Shown here: one piece after another, positions 4,516 through 11,799 of the stretch
How the letters are laid out: the number at the start of each line of letters is the position of its first letter
How positions within the stretch are numbered: position 1 is the first letter of the stretch
Source of the DNA: Bacillota bacterium
GTDB taxonomy: Bacteria; Bacillota; Clostridia; Christensenellales; Borkfalkiaceae
Direction: 5' to 3'
DNA length: 11,799 nt
Assembly: GCA_003343805.1 (NCBI GenBank)
Contig: QAKM01000084.1
Span: 1-11,799 of the forward strand
The notes under the pieces: model-generated
What the model was told of the DNA's origin: nothing
The model's database searches: none
What the model saw: only the letters and a program-made list of their open reading frames with translations
Translations under genes and position numbers: made by a program

Positions 4516-5703
4516 TTAGTTTGCCTCCTTTGCGCCCGTCTGTTCCGCGGGGGGCGCTTCGTGCCGCTCTTCTTCGCCCCGGGTGGGGGAGGCGGGCGCG
4601 TCGGTCTTTGTCTTTTTGCGGGTCCCCGCGATGTGTACGCGGTAGAGGATGAAGAATTCGCACCCGATGAAGAAGAAGTAGATGAGCCCGACGACGATGT
4701 CGGAGAGTGCCTCGCTCGTGAAGCCGAAGTCGGTGCACACCTGCGCCATGCCGCGCTCGAGGAAGTTGATGAAGAAGGAGACGCCCGCCATGATGAGGGG
4801 GTCGAGTTTTCCCATCCAGGCGACCATGATGCCCGTGAAGCCCATGTTGTCGTCCATCGTGGTGCTGACCATGCGGTTGACGGAGCCTGCGAGCAGGAAT
4901 CCGACGAGCCCGCACAGCGCGCCCGAGAGGATGAGCGTGCGGATGATCACCTTCCTGACGTTGATGCCCGCATAGCGCGCCGTGTTCTTGCTGTCGCCGA
5001 TGAGCGCCACTTCATACCCGTGCTTGGAGAAGCGCAGATAGAGATAGACGGCGGCGGTGACGACGGCAAAGACGAGGATGGGCAACAGGCTCCTGCCCAT
5101 CTGCCCTTCGCCGAGCGCGGGCAGCGCACCCTCCGTCAGAGGGGGCATCGCGCCCGTGCCGTTGGGGTACCACAGTGAGATGAAGAACGCGACGAGATAC
5201 ATCGCAATGTAGTTCATCATCAGCGTGAAGAGCGATTCGTTCGTGTTGAAGAATGCCTTGAAGAGGGCGGGGATGGCGGCCCACAGTGCGCCGGCGAAGA
5301 GGCTCGCCAGCAGCATGATGAGCCAGACGAGGGGATCGGGCAGCTTCCCGCCGAGGTAATACATACAGATCGCCGCGGCAAGGCAGCCCATGAGCACCTG
5401 CCCGTTGCCGCCGAGGTTCCAGAACTTCATCTTGAAGGCAACGACGAGCGCAACGGCGACGCCGAGCAGCAGGAAGGTGTTCTGCAGAAGGATCCAGATG
5501 CGGCGCTCGGTGCCGAAGGCGCCCGAGAAGAGGGAGCCGAAGAAGCCGAAGAAGCCCTTGGAGGAGGGTGCCGCAGCCGAAATGAGGATGGCGCTCACGA
5601 TGAGGGCGATGAGGACGGCCGCCGCGCGGATGAGGAGGCCCTTCCAGACGGGCATCCCTTCGCGGCGGGTGATGTGGATAAACGGTTCTTTGGTGTTCTT
5701 CAT
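4516..5703 (-). CDS. nupP: Nucleoside ABC transporter permease (NupP/YufP type)
   Basis: This 395-residue membrane protein is the first permease of the importer (COG4603 family). A cytosolic N-terminus leads to a transmembrane helix at about 22-45. The family block appears as FWNLGGNGQ (94-102, usually xxNIGxEGQ), and the ATPase-coupling loop is EVALIGDSKNTARYAGINV (231-249). A glycine-rich GFTGIMVAWMG (288-298) precedes the last spans. The C-terminus (about 360-395) is an unusually long hydrophilic tail rich in charged residues, alanine and proline, with no obvious function. ATG 5703 overlaps the TGA of the ATPase gene by four bases (ATGA), with GGGGAGG seven bases upstream, so the genes are tightly coupled. 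It forms a heterodimeric pore with the 3526-4515 product. Confidence 0.9.
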   Translation of the reverse strand: MKNTKEPFIHITRREGMPVWKGLLIRAAAVLIALIVSAILISAAAPSSKGFFGFFGSLFSGAFGTERRIWILLQNTFLLLGVAVALVVAFKMKFWNLGGNGQVLMGCLAAAICMYYLGGKLPDPLVWLIMLLASLFAGALWAAIPALFKAFFNTNESLFTLMMNYIAMYLVAFFISLWYPNGTGAMPPLTEGALPALGEGQMGRSLLPILVFAVVTAAVYLYLRFSKHGYEVALIGDSKNTARYAGINVRKVIIRTLILSGALCGLVGFLLAGSVNRMVSTTMDDNMGFTGIMVAWMGKLDPLIMAGVSFFINFLERGMAQVCTDFGFTSEALSDIVVGLIYFFFIGCEFFILYRVHIAGTRKKTKTDAPASPTRGEEERHEAPPAEQTGAKEAN

Positions 5704-7358
5704 TGCTGTTCCTCCCCGATCCTCGTATCCTTGGCAACGCCCATCGGCTTGCCCTTCTCTTCTTCGAGGTCAAGCGCGCCCGCCATCATGAGGCCGAGCT
5801 GTTCCTTGCTCGTCTTTTCGGCGTGCACGACGCCCATCATCTTGCCGTGGCAGAGCACCATGATCTTATCGCACAGGGCGAGCATGACGTCAAGGTCCTC
5901 GCCGATGAAGAGGATGCCCGTGCCCGCCTCCTTCTGACGGTTGAGGATGTCGTAGATGAGGTAGGACGAGTTGATGTCTAGCCCGCGCACGGGGTACGCC
6001 GTGATGAGCACGTTGGGCTCGATGAGGATCTCGCGGCCTAAAAGCACCTTCTGCACATTGCCGCCCGAGAGCCTTCTTACGGGCGTCTCCGTCGACGGGG
6101 TGACGATGTCGAGCTCCTTGATGATATGCTCTGCCTCCGCGCGCGCCTTCTTGCGGTCGACGAAGGGGCAGTGCCTGTTCAGAAACTCCGTAAAGCGGTT
6201 GCGCGCGTTCTTCTTTTTGGCTTCCTCGGGCGTGTCCTCGTCCGAAAGGGGAAGGGGCTCGATGCCGTAGCCGTGGTCCTGATAGTTTTTGAGCATCATG
6301 TTGTCCGTGACGGACATGGAGGGCGCAAGGCCCATGCCGAGGCGGTCCTCGGGGATGAAGCTCATCGCAACGCCGCGCGCGCTGATGGCGCGGGGGCTGA
6401 GGCCCACGATGCTCTCGCCTTCATGATAGATGCCGCCCGATTCGATCTTTCTAAGCCCCGCGATCGCCTCGCACAGCTCTCTTTGTCCGCAGCCCGCGAT
6501 GCCCGCAACGCCGAGGATCTCGCCGCCGCGGATGAAGAAGCTCAGATCTTCGATGGCGTGGCTCCCTTCGTCGCTGTTGACGGTGAGGTCGCGGATCTCG
6601 AGGAGGGGCCGGTCGGTATGCGCTTCGGGGCGGGCAATGTTGAGCGTCACCTTCTCGCCCACCATCATCTCGGTGAGGGCGGCGGGGTCGGTGTCCGCCG
6701 TATCGACGCAGCCGATGTACTCGCCCTTTCTTAAAACAGCGACGCGGTCGGAGATCGCCATCACCTCATTGAGCTTGTGCGTGATGATGATGATGGACTT
6801 GCCGTCCGCCTTCATGGCGCGCATGACGGAGAACAGCTTTTCCGTCTCCTGCGGGGTGAGCACCGCCGTGGGCTCATCAAGGATGAGGATGTCTGCGCCG
6901 CGGTAGAGGACCTTGACGATCTCCACCGTCTGCTTTTCCGAGACGGACATATCGTAGATCTTCTTCTTGGGGTCGATCTCAAAGCCGTACTTTTCGGCGA
7001 TCGCCTTGACCTCCTCGTTGATGCGGGCAAGGCCGCTTCCCTTGGTGCCGAGCACGATGTTCTGGGCGGCGGTAAAGATGTCGATGAGCTTGAAGTGCTG
7101 ATGCACCATGCCGATCTTGTAGCGGAAGGCGTCCTGCGGGGAGGAGATGACCGCCTCTTCCCCGTTCACGAAGATGCGCCCTTCGTCGGGGTAGTAGATG
7201 CCCGAGATCATGTTCATGAGCGTCGTCTTGCCGCTGCCGTTCTCGCCGAGCAGCGCTAAGATCTCGCCCTTTCTGAGCGTGAGGTCGATGTTCTTGTTCG
7301 CCGCGACCGAGCCGAAGTACTTGCTGATATTCTGTAGTTGCAGGGCGTTTTCGTCCAC
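5700..7358 (-). CDS. nupO: Nucleoside ABC transporter ATPase with two ABC domains (NupO/YufO type)
   Basis: I chose GTG 7358 (552 residues) because GAGGT lies about seven bases upstream; a TTG at 7373 would place the ribosome site inside the gene. Domain 1 is complete: Walker A GENGSGKT (38-45), Q-loop VHQHF, signature SVSEKQ (138-143), Walker B ILILDEP (157-163), switch histidine 194. Domain 2 is degenerate in the way usual for this family: its P-loop GVAGIAGCGQREL (283-295) lacks GK[ST], and Walker B is replaced by VLITAYPVRGLD, while LSGGNVQK (430-437) is intact. ATP is therefore probably hydrolysed at one composite site. About 40 hydrophilic residues (near 363-405) between the PEDR motif and the second signature make it longer than the usual 500-510. 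It drives import through the two permeases encoded next. Confidence 0.92.
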   Translation of the reverse strand: MDENALQLQNISKYFGSVAANKNIDLTLRKGEILALLGENGSGKTTLMNMISGIYYPDEGRIFVNGEEAVISSPQDAFRYKIGMVHQHFKLIDIFTAAQNIVLGTKGSGLARINEEVKAIAEKYGFEIDPKKKIYDMSVSEKQTVEIVKVLYRGADILILDEPTAVLTPQETEKLFSVMRAMKADGKSIIIITHKLNEVMAISDRVAVLRKGEYIGCVDTADTDPAALTEMMVGEKVTLNIARPEAHTDRPLLEIRDLTVNSDEGSHAIEDLSFFIRGGEILGVAGIAGCGQRELCEAIAGLRKIESGGIYHEGESIVGLSPRAISARGVAMSFIPEDRLGMGLAPSMSVTDNMMLKNYQDHGYGIEPLPLSDEDTPEEAKKKNARNRFTEFLNRHCPFVDRKKARAEAEHIIKELDIVTPSTETPVRRLSGGNVQKVLLGREILIEPNVLITAYPVRGLDINSSYLIYDILNRQKEAGTGILFIGEDLDVMLALCDKIMVLCHGKMMGVVHAEKTSKEQLGLMMAGALDLEEEKGKPMGVAKDTRIGEEQQ

Positions 7359-7384
7359 GTTGGTACCTCGCAAAAAATGTTCCG

Positions 7385-7427
7385 AAAAAGGACAAGCGGC
7401 GGAGAGGATATCTTCGCCGTCTTGTCC
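7385..7427 (-). terminator. Intra-operon terminator between the binding protein and ATPase genes
   Basis: In minus-strand RNA GGACAAG (7427-7421), a bulged A, and CGGCG (7419-7415) pair with CGCCG (7401-7397) and CTTGTCC (7396-7390), followed directly by TTTTT (7389-7385). It is strong, yet no promoter is evident in the short stretch before the ATPase gene, so read-through must feed the transporter genes. The usual effect is more binding protein than membrane components. Confidence 0.8.
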
Positions 7428-7458
7428 GTTCTTAAAAGCCCGAAAGAGCTATGTGCCG

Positions 7459-8673
7459 TTAGGAGTTGAGTTCGGTGATGCCGTCGATGCGCACGTCGAA
7501 GTAAGGTGCGGAACGGTGCTCGGATTCGTAGAACACGCCGTTCTCGATGGCCTCGTGGTCGGGAGTGAAGGCATCGTCCGTGTCGACGTCCGCCATATAG
7601 GTGGTGAGGTGCTCGCCGTTCACGGTGAACTTGGAGCAGTCAAAGACGTGAAGGGTGCCCGCTTCGAGCTGAGCCTTGACCTCTGCGACCTTCTTTGCGG
7701 TGCCTTCGGCTGCGGCGGAACCGAACTCGGTGAGGGCAACGGAACCCGTAGCGAGCGTACCCGTCCAGTCGGCAGCGATCTCTTCGCCGTTTAAGACGCA
7801 GTCGATCATGTACTCAAAGTAGGGCTCCCAGTTGACGTAGGAGGAAACGATGAAGGTGTTGGGGCAGGAAGCCTCCGTGCTGCCGTTGTAGGAGACGTTG
7901 GGAACACCGGCTGCTTCGCAGGCAGAGGGAGCGCCCATCGAGTCTGCGTGCTGGGAGATGAGGGCAGCGCCGCGGCTGATGAGGGTCTTGGCACCCTCGC
8001 TCTCGGCTGCTTCATCGAACCAACTGCTCGTGTAGGTGACTTCCATCGAAATGCTGATGTCGGTCTCTGCCTCGACGATGGACTGTGCGCCCAGGAAGAA
8101 GGAGGTGTAGCCCGAAACGACTTCCGCATAGGGGTATGCGCCGACGTAACCGATCTTGATGTTGCCGTCTGCGTCGAAGTTGTTTTCCTTGAGCTCATCG
8201 GCCTCGTACATCTCAACGAGCTTCATGCCGGCAGCGACGCCTGCAAGGTATCTGCCCTGATAGATGTGCGCAAATGCGTTGTGATGGTTGGCAACGCCCG
8301 CGGTGTGGGCAAGCGTACCCGTTGCGTGGCAGAACTCAACTTCGGGGAATTCCTGTGCGGCCTGCAGGATGAAGTTCTCATGACCGAAGGAATCGGCGAA
8401 GATGACGTCGCAGCCCTGATCGACGAGGTCGGCAGCGGCATTGTAGCATTCGCTCGTTTCGGGGATGCCCGTCTTCATGACGAGGTCAACGCCCTTCGCG
8501 TCGCAGGCAGCTTCGATCGCATCGATGAAGTTCTTGTCGTACGTCGAGTTGCTGTCGTGCAGGGCGATGAAGCCGACCTTCAACGTGCTGTCATCTTCCT
8601 TGCAGGAAGCAAGCAGGCAAGCGCCCGTGACCGTCATGGCCGCGGCAAGACCCAAAGCCAAAAGTTTCTTCAT
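7459..8673 (-). CDS. BMP-family nucleoside-binding lipoprotein
   Basis: The 404-residue product starts at ATG 8673, seven bases after AAGGAG; upstream in-frame starts would destroy the signal peptide. MKKLLALGLAAAMTVTGACL leads to the lipobox LASC with the modified cysteine at residue 24. The mature part belongs to the BMP/PnrA family (periplasmic-binding-protein fold) that captures purine nucleosides for ABC import. Family features are VGFIALHDSNSTYDKNF (33-49), the hinge region VIFADSFGHENF (90-101), HATGT (116-120), the AHIYQGRYLAGVAAGM block (135-150) and IGYVGAYPY (174-182). It precedes the ATPase and permease genes on the same strand, and follows xpt after a terminator. The exact ligand (inosine, guanosine, adenosine or xanthine) cannot be read from the sequence. 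Confidence 0.92.
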   Translation of the reverse strand: MKKLLALGLAAAMTVTGACLLASCKEDDSTLKVGFIALHDSNSTYDKNFIDAIEAACDAKGVDLVMKTGIPETSECYNAAADLVDQGCDVIFADSFGHENFILQAAQEFPEVEFCHATGTLAHTAGVANHHNAFAHIYQGRYLAGVAAGMKLVEMYEADELKENNFDADGNIKIGYVGAYPYAEVVSGYTSFFLGAQSIVEAETDISISMEVTYTSSWFDEAAESEGAKTLISRGAALISQHADSMGAPSACEAAGVPNVSYNGSTEASCPNTFIVSSYVNWEPYFEYMIDCVLNGEEIAADWTGTLATGSVALTEFGSAAAEGTAKKVAEVKAQLEAGTLHVFDCSKFTVNGEHLTTYMADVDTDDAFTPDHEAIENGVFYESEHRSAPYFDVRIDGITELNS

Positions 8674-8687
8674 ATCTTTTCTCCTTT

Positions 8688-8701
8688 GCATTAAAAAATG
8701 C
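8688..8701 (-). promoter_or_regulatory. Small hairpin abutting the binding-protein ribosome site
   Basis: GCATT (8688-8692) pairs with AATGC (8697-8701) around AAAA, directly adjoining the ribosome site AAAGGAG (8687-8681). The stem is only five pairs, so it may stabilise the processed 5' end or tune translation, or it may be chance. Confidence 0.25.
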
Positions 8702-8725
8702 GTTAAAAATTGATACCGATGCAAC

Positions 8726-8753
8726 AAAAAAACCGCGCTTTTACTGCGCGCGG
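8726..8753 (-). terminator. Terminator overlapping the end of xpt
   Basis: In minus-strand RNA CCGCGC (8753-8748) pairs with GCGCGG (8738-8733) around a nine-base loop that includes the TAA of xpt, followed by seven T (8732-8726). It should end part of the xpt transcripts before the binding-protein gene. I found no convincing promoter in 8674-8725, so read-through from xpt is the likeliest source of the downstream mRNA. Confidence 0.75.
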
Positions 8754-9316
8754 AAGGTGACGCTCTCGTCCGTCATGGCGTCGATGATGGCAAGGGATTC
8801 GACACGGACCCCCTCCTTTCTGAGCTGGTCGCCCGCCCCCTGGAAGCCCTTTTCGATGGCGATGGCGCAGCCGACAAGCTCTGCCCCGGCCTCGCTGACG
8901 ATGTGCATGAGGCCGCGCACGGCGTTGCCGTTGGCAAGGAAGTCGTCGACGATGAGCACTTTTTCGCCCGCAGGAAGGTATTCCCTTGCGACGGCGATCT
9001 CAAACGTTTCGTGATGGGTAAAGGAATACACGGGCGCCGTGTACACCGCTTTGGGCATATTGGCGCTTCTGTGCTTCTTTGCAAACACGGTGGGGACGTG
9101 CATGGCGATGCCCGCCGTAACGGCGAGCGCGATGCCCGAAGATTCGATGGTGAGGATGCGGGTGACGCCCGTGCCTGCGTAGAGGCGGGCGATCTCCTTG
9201 CCGATCTCCATGATGAAGTCGGAGTCCATCTGCTGGTTTAAAAAGCTCCCCACCTTGAGGACGTTCCCCGGGAGGACGGTGCCTTCTTTTACGATCTTTT
9301 CTTCGAGTGCCTTCAT
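8741..9316 (-). CDS. xpt: Xanthine phosphoribosyltransferase
   Basis: This 191-residue enzyme joins xanthine to PRPP to give XMP and pyrophosphate in the cytosol, a purine salvage step leading to GMP. It closely resembles the Bacillus enzyme (194 residues) end to end. Shared features are LKVGSFLNQQMD (20-31, family LKVxSFLNHQID), TIESSGIA (56-63), VFAKKHRS (77-84), VYSFT (96-100) and the PRPP-binding loop VLIVDDFLANGNA (120-132). ATG 9316 matches the family N-terminus (MKALEEKI against MEALKRKI), but no good ribosome site precedes it; only AAAGGG about 20 bases upstream and an A-rich run are seen. The promoter at 9356-9384 gives a leader of about 33 bases, too short for the guanine riboswitch that precedes xpt in Bacillus. 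It is the first gene of the transporter operon. Confidence 0.95.
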   Translation of the reverse strand: MKALEEKIVKEGTVLPGNVLKVGSFLNQQMDSDFIMEIGKEIARLYAGTGVTRILTIESSGIALAVTAGIAMHVPTVFAKKHRSANMPKAVYTAPVYSFTHHETFEIAVAREYLPAGEKVLIVDDFLANGNAVRGLMHIVSEAGAELVGCAIAIEKGFQGAGDQLRKEGVRVESLAIIDAMTDESVTFRAQ

Positions 9317-9355
9317 TGCTTTTTTCTGCCGTGAACCCTTTGCAAATATAAATCA

Positions 9356-9384
9356 ACTATACCACATTAGAAAGACGATGTCAA
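9356..9384 (-). promoter_or_regulatory. Sigma-A promoter of xpt and the nucleoside transporter operon
   Basis: The minus strand reads TTGACA (9384-9379), 17 bases, TATAGT (9361-9356, five of six). Transcription would start near 9349. No PurR-box or riboswitch core was recognised around it. Confidence 0.85.
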
Positions 9385-9448
9385 ACAAATCGCCAAATTT
9401 CGTCATTTTTCTTCCCTGCGCGTTTTTTTCTCGCTGCGGTGTTCGTTT

Positions 9449-9465
9449 ATTACATTTTTGTTACA
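9449..9465 (+). promoter_or_regulatory. Possible PhoP-type direct repeat upstream of the secreted protein gene
   Basis: ATTACA (9449-9454) and GTTACA (9460-9465) form a direct repeat with five bases between them, an 11-base period. PhoP in Bacillus binds TT(A/T)ACA-like repeats with this spacing. A poor promoter may follow (TTGTTA 9458-9463, TATACA 9482-9487; or the extended -10 TGCTATGCT at 9494-9502). Only two repeats were seen, so the call is tentative. Confidence 0.3.
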
Positions 9466-9531
9466 AAAGCGGGGGAGGATTTATACAACTTTTTGCTATG
9501 CTGATGCCATCAAGTTATAGGAGAATACAAT

Positions 9532-11799
9532 ATGAAAAAGGCAAAACGGATCGCCGCCGCAGCGATGGGCGCAGCGCTCTGCTTCTCGGTATGCGGCACG
9601 GCATTCCCCGCGATCGCCGGGGCGGAGACGCTTACGGGTACGCCCTATGCCGAGGACGGCAGCTACGATGTCTCCGTTCCCCACGTCGTCGTGGGTCAGG
9701 TGTTCGGCGCTTCGGACGATGCGGAGGTCGTCAGCCACAGCTTCATCGAACTTTACAACCCTGCGGAAGAGGCAGTCTCCCTCGCGGGCTGGCAGCTTTC
9801 CTACCGCTCGAGCGCGGACGGCAAGCACAATGAAGAATGGCTGTCCCTTATGCTTGAAGGCAGCATCGCCTCCAAGGGGCACTATCTTGTGCGCTGCGGG
9901 CAGACGGACCAGGTCTCCGCGGGTGCTCTCCTCGTCCCCGAAGGGGATATGGAGTGGGACGTGCAGCTGCACAACAAGGGCGTTGCGGTGGCGCTTTTCG
10001 ACCGCGCCGTCACGCTCACCGACGCCTTTGCGGGCGCCGTTACCGACGAGAACAGGCCCGAGGGCTATGTCGATGTGCTCGCCGTGCAGGGGAACGATGC
10101 CGGGGATGCACAGGTCCCGCCCGTCTATGAGGGCGCTTACGAGGACGTCCAGTCCAAGAAAAAGGCGGTGCGCCGCGTAAACTTCGCGGATACCGACGAC
10201 AACGCCGCCGATGCGGACGACCTTGATTATTCGGAAGTGATGCCCGAAGACAAGCCTGTCCTCAACAGCAAGGGCGAAAGCGTCACCCGTCAGACGAGCT
10301 ATGAAGTGAAGGAAGACAGCTTCGAAAAGGACGCCGCGCTCACCCTGAAGAAGGCGGGCGGCATCAAGCTGGGCGAAGCCAATGCGGACGGCGGCGTCGC
10401 CGAGATCGTCTCCTACAACGCCGACAACGGCAAGGCGTATGTCGTCAACGGGCAGGAGTCCATCCTCAACGTCTTCTCCGTCAACGCAGACGGCAGCTTC
10501 GGCACGGCGGAAAAACTCGATGTCAAGGCGCTCATGCAGGAAGAGGACGCTTCCTTTATCTACGGCGATATGACGAGCGTTGCCGTCGACCCCGTGCACG
10601 ACCGCATCGCCGTGGCACTGCAGGATGCCGATTACACCCAAAGCGGCCGTATCGCCGTGCTCAACTACGACAACGAGATCGTCGCTGTCTATGAAACGGG
10701 CGTGCAGCCCGATATGATCGTCTTTGCCGCCGACGGAAGATACATCCTTACGGCGGATGAGGGCGAGCCGCGCGAGGGGTATGGCGAAAGCGCCGTCGAT
10801 CCTGCGGGCAGCGTCACCGTCGTCGACACCGAGACGGATGCTGTCAAAGTGGCAGGGTTTGCGGGCTTCGACGCCGCAGAGCTTGCAAAAGAGGGCGTTG
10901 TATTCAATAAGGTGGACGGTGAGATCGTTTCCGCCGCGCTCGATCTGGAGCCCGAGTACATCGCCGCCTCCGGTACGACCGCTTACGTTGCCCTGCAGGA
11001 GGCCAACGCCGTCGCCGTGCTCGACATTGCATCGGGTGAGTTCACCGATATTTTCCCGCTCGGCTTCAAGGACTACGGCAAGGAAGAGAACGCCGTCGAT
11101 CTCGACGATTCGGACGGAAAGTATCTTCCTAAAACCTATGAAAACACTTACGGCGTCTACATGCCCGACGGCATTTCCCTCTACGAAGCGGACGGCAGGA
11201 CGTACCTTCTCACCGCCAACGAGGGCGACGCCCGCGAGTGGGGGGAGTTCTGCGACGAGATCAAGCGCGATCTCACCTCCGCGGACGGCAGCGTGACCGC
11301 CGAAAAGGTGCGCGTGCTCGACAACTCGGTCAAGGCGGGCATCGGCGAGGGCAATTATCTCTACGGCGCGCGTTCCTTCAGCCTCTTCGAGGTGACGGAG
11401 ACGGGGCTCAACCTCGTCTTCGACAGTGCCAACGACTTTGAGAGCAAAACATACGAGTATCTTCCCGCGTATTATAACGTTTCCAACGACGATATCGAAC
11501 TCGAGAGCCGTTCTGCCAAGAAGGGTATCGAGCCCGAAGCGGTCACGGTGGCGGCGGTCGCAGGCAGATCATATGCCTTCATCGCCCTCGAGCGCATCGG
11601 CGGCATCATGGTCTACGATATCACCGATCCTTCTTCCGCCGCATACGTCAACTATATCAACACGCGCGATTTCAACGGCGCCACCGAGGGCGACGTCGCA
11701 CCCGAAGGGCTTGCGGTCGTTGAGAACGGAGAGGGGGTCTATCTCCTTGCCGCCTTCGAAGTATCGGGTACCGTCGCTTCCTTTGAGCTGACGGCAGCC
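9532..11799 (+). CDS. Secreted lamin-tail / choice-of-anchor I protein (3' end outside window)
   Basis: The frame is open for 756 codons from ATG 9532 to the window edge without a stop; AGGAGA lies about eight bases upstream. Residues 1-31 form a signal peptide (MKKAKRIAAAAMGAALCF..., probable cleavage after AGA). A lamin-tail domain follows at about 48-130 (VVGQVFGASDD, SFIELYNPAEEAVSLAGWQL, GHYLVRCG). From about 275 on is the choice-of-anchor I region, a beta-propeller-like fold: AEIVSYNADNGKAYVVNG, GVQPDMIVF, TADEGEPREGYG, EPEYIAASGTTAYVALQEANAV, IFPLGFKDYG, LLTANEGDAREWGEF near 562, EPEAVTVAAVAGRSYAFIALE near 666, APEGLAVV and FEVSGTVASFEL at the end. The family is often annotated as phytase- or alkaline phosphatase-like, but the activity is unproven. 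A surface anchor or further domain probably lies beyond the edge. It is transcribed divergently from xpt. Confidence 0.9.
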   Translation, partial: MKKAKRIAAAAMGAALCFSVCGTAFPAIAGAETLTGTPYAEDGSYDVSVPHVVVGQVFGASDDAEVVSHSFIELYNPAEEAVSLAGWQLSYRSSADGKHNEEWLSLMLEGSIASKGHYLVRCGQTDQVSAGALLVPEGDMEWDVQLHNKGVAVALFDRAVTLTDAFAGAVTDENRPEGYVDVLAVQGNDAGDAQVPPVYEGAYEDVQSKKKAVRRVNFADTDDNAADADDLDYSEVMPEDKPVLNSKGESVTRQTSYEVKEDSFEKDAALTLKKAGGIKLGEANADGGVAEIVSYNADNGKAYVVNGQESILNVFSVNADGSFGTAEKLDVKALMQEEDASFIYGDMTSVAVDPVHDRIAVALQDADYTQSGRIAVLNYDNEIVAVYETGVQPDMIVFAADGRYILTADEGEPREGYGESAVDPAGSVTVVDTETDAVKVAGFAGFDAAELAKEGVVFNKVDGEIVSAALDLEPEYIAASGTTAYVALQEANAVAVLDIASGEFTDIFPLGFKDYGKEENAVDLDDSDGKYLPKTYENTYGVYMPDGISLYEADGRTYLLTANEGDAREWGEFCDEIKRDLTSADGSVTAEKVRVLDNSVKAGIGEGNYLYGARSFSLFEVTETGLNLVFDSANDFESKTYEYLPAYYNVSNDDIELESRSAKKGIEPEAVTVAAVAGRSYAFIALERIGGIMVYDITDPSSAAYVNYINTRDFNGATEGDVAPEGLAVVENGEGVYLLAAFEVSGTVASFELTAA

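Noticed and set aside
9496..10641. A 381-codon minus-strand open frame over the start of the secreted protein gene
   Set aside because: It is antisense to a frame that encodes a recognisable signal peptide, lamin-tail and choice-of-anchor I blocks, and it crosses the divergent promoter region.
1..11799. CRISPR array, tRNA, rRNA or insertion sequence
   Set aside because: No regularly spaced short repeats, cloverleaf, rRNA-like stretch or transposase reading frame with terminal repeats was found by eye.

Overview
The window looks like a chromosomal segment of a fairly GC-rich, low-copy-repeat Bacillota of the Clostridia type, possibly an uncultured gut lineage. The reasons are near-consensus TTGACA/TATAAT promoters with 17-base spacers, strong AGGAG-type ribosome sites, intrinsic terminators, a Bacillus-type xanthine phosphoribosyltransferase and a BMP-type nucleoside ABC transporter. 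The exact taxon cannot be told from the sequence.

Left part, 1-3240, is an accessory region with visibly lower GC than the rest. It opens with the 3' end of a DUF2075-type helicase and its terminator. A promoter and the N-terminal 106 codons of a UvrD-like helicase follow, cut off at about 720-741. Then come four small genes on the minus strand, none of recognised function, arranged as two cassettes. Each cassette is promoter, two genes, hairpin: 2708-3115 with 2090-2644 (cytosolic protein, lipoprotein), and 1475-1888 with 885-1451 (two membrane proteins). The cassettes are separated by copies of one intergenic repeat (R1 799-876, R2 2005-2082, partial R3 3197-3240). Each copy carries a perfect leftward TTGACA-N17-TATAAT promoter, and R1 and R2 also carry a terminator-like hairpin. 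R1's promoter now points into the broken helicase, so a third cassette has probably been lost.

The spacer 3241-3525 has no gene. It holds a fourth leftward promoter whose spacer contains a perfect 16-base palindrome, then a hairpin whose loop is complementary over 13 bases to the ribosome site and start codon of the 1888 gene. A strong terminator at its right edge closes the next operon.

The centre, 3526-9316, is a GC-rich minus-strand purine salvage operon: xpt, BMP-family binding lipoprotein, two-domain ATPase, permease, permease. One promoter lies upstream of xpt, and terminators follow xpt and the binding-protein gene, which should grade expression. The transporter should import purine nucleosides or bases, and Xpt converts xanthine to XMP. 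No purine riboswitch was seen.

The right end, 9532-11799, is a divergent plus-strand gene for a large secreted protein with an N-terminal lamin-tail domain and a choice-of-anchor I beta-propeller region. It runs off the window. A possible PhoP-type direct repeat lies upstream of it.
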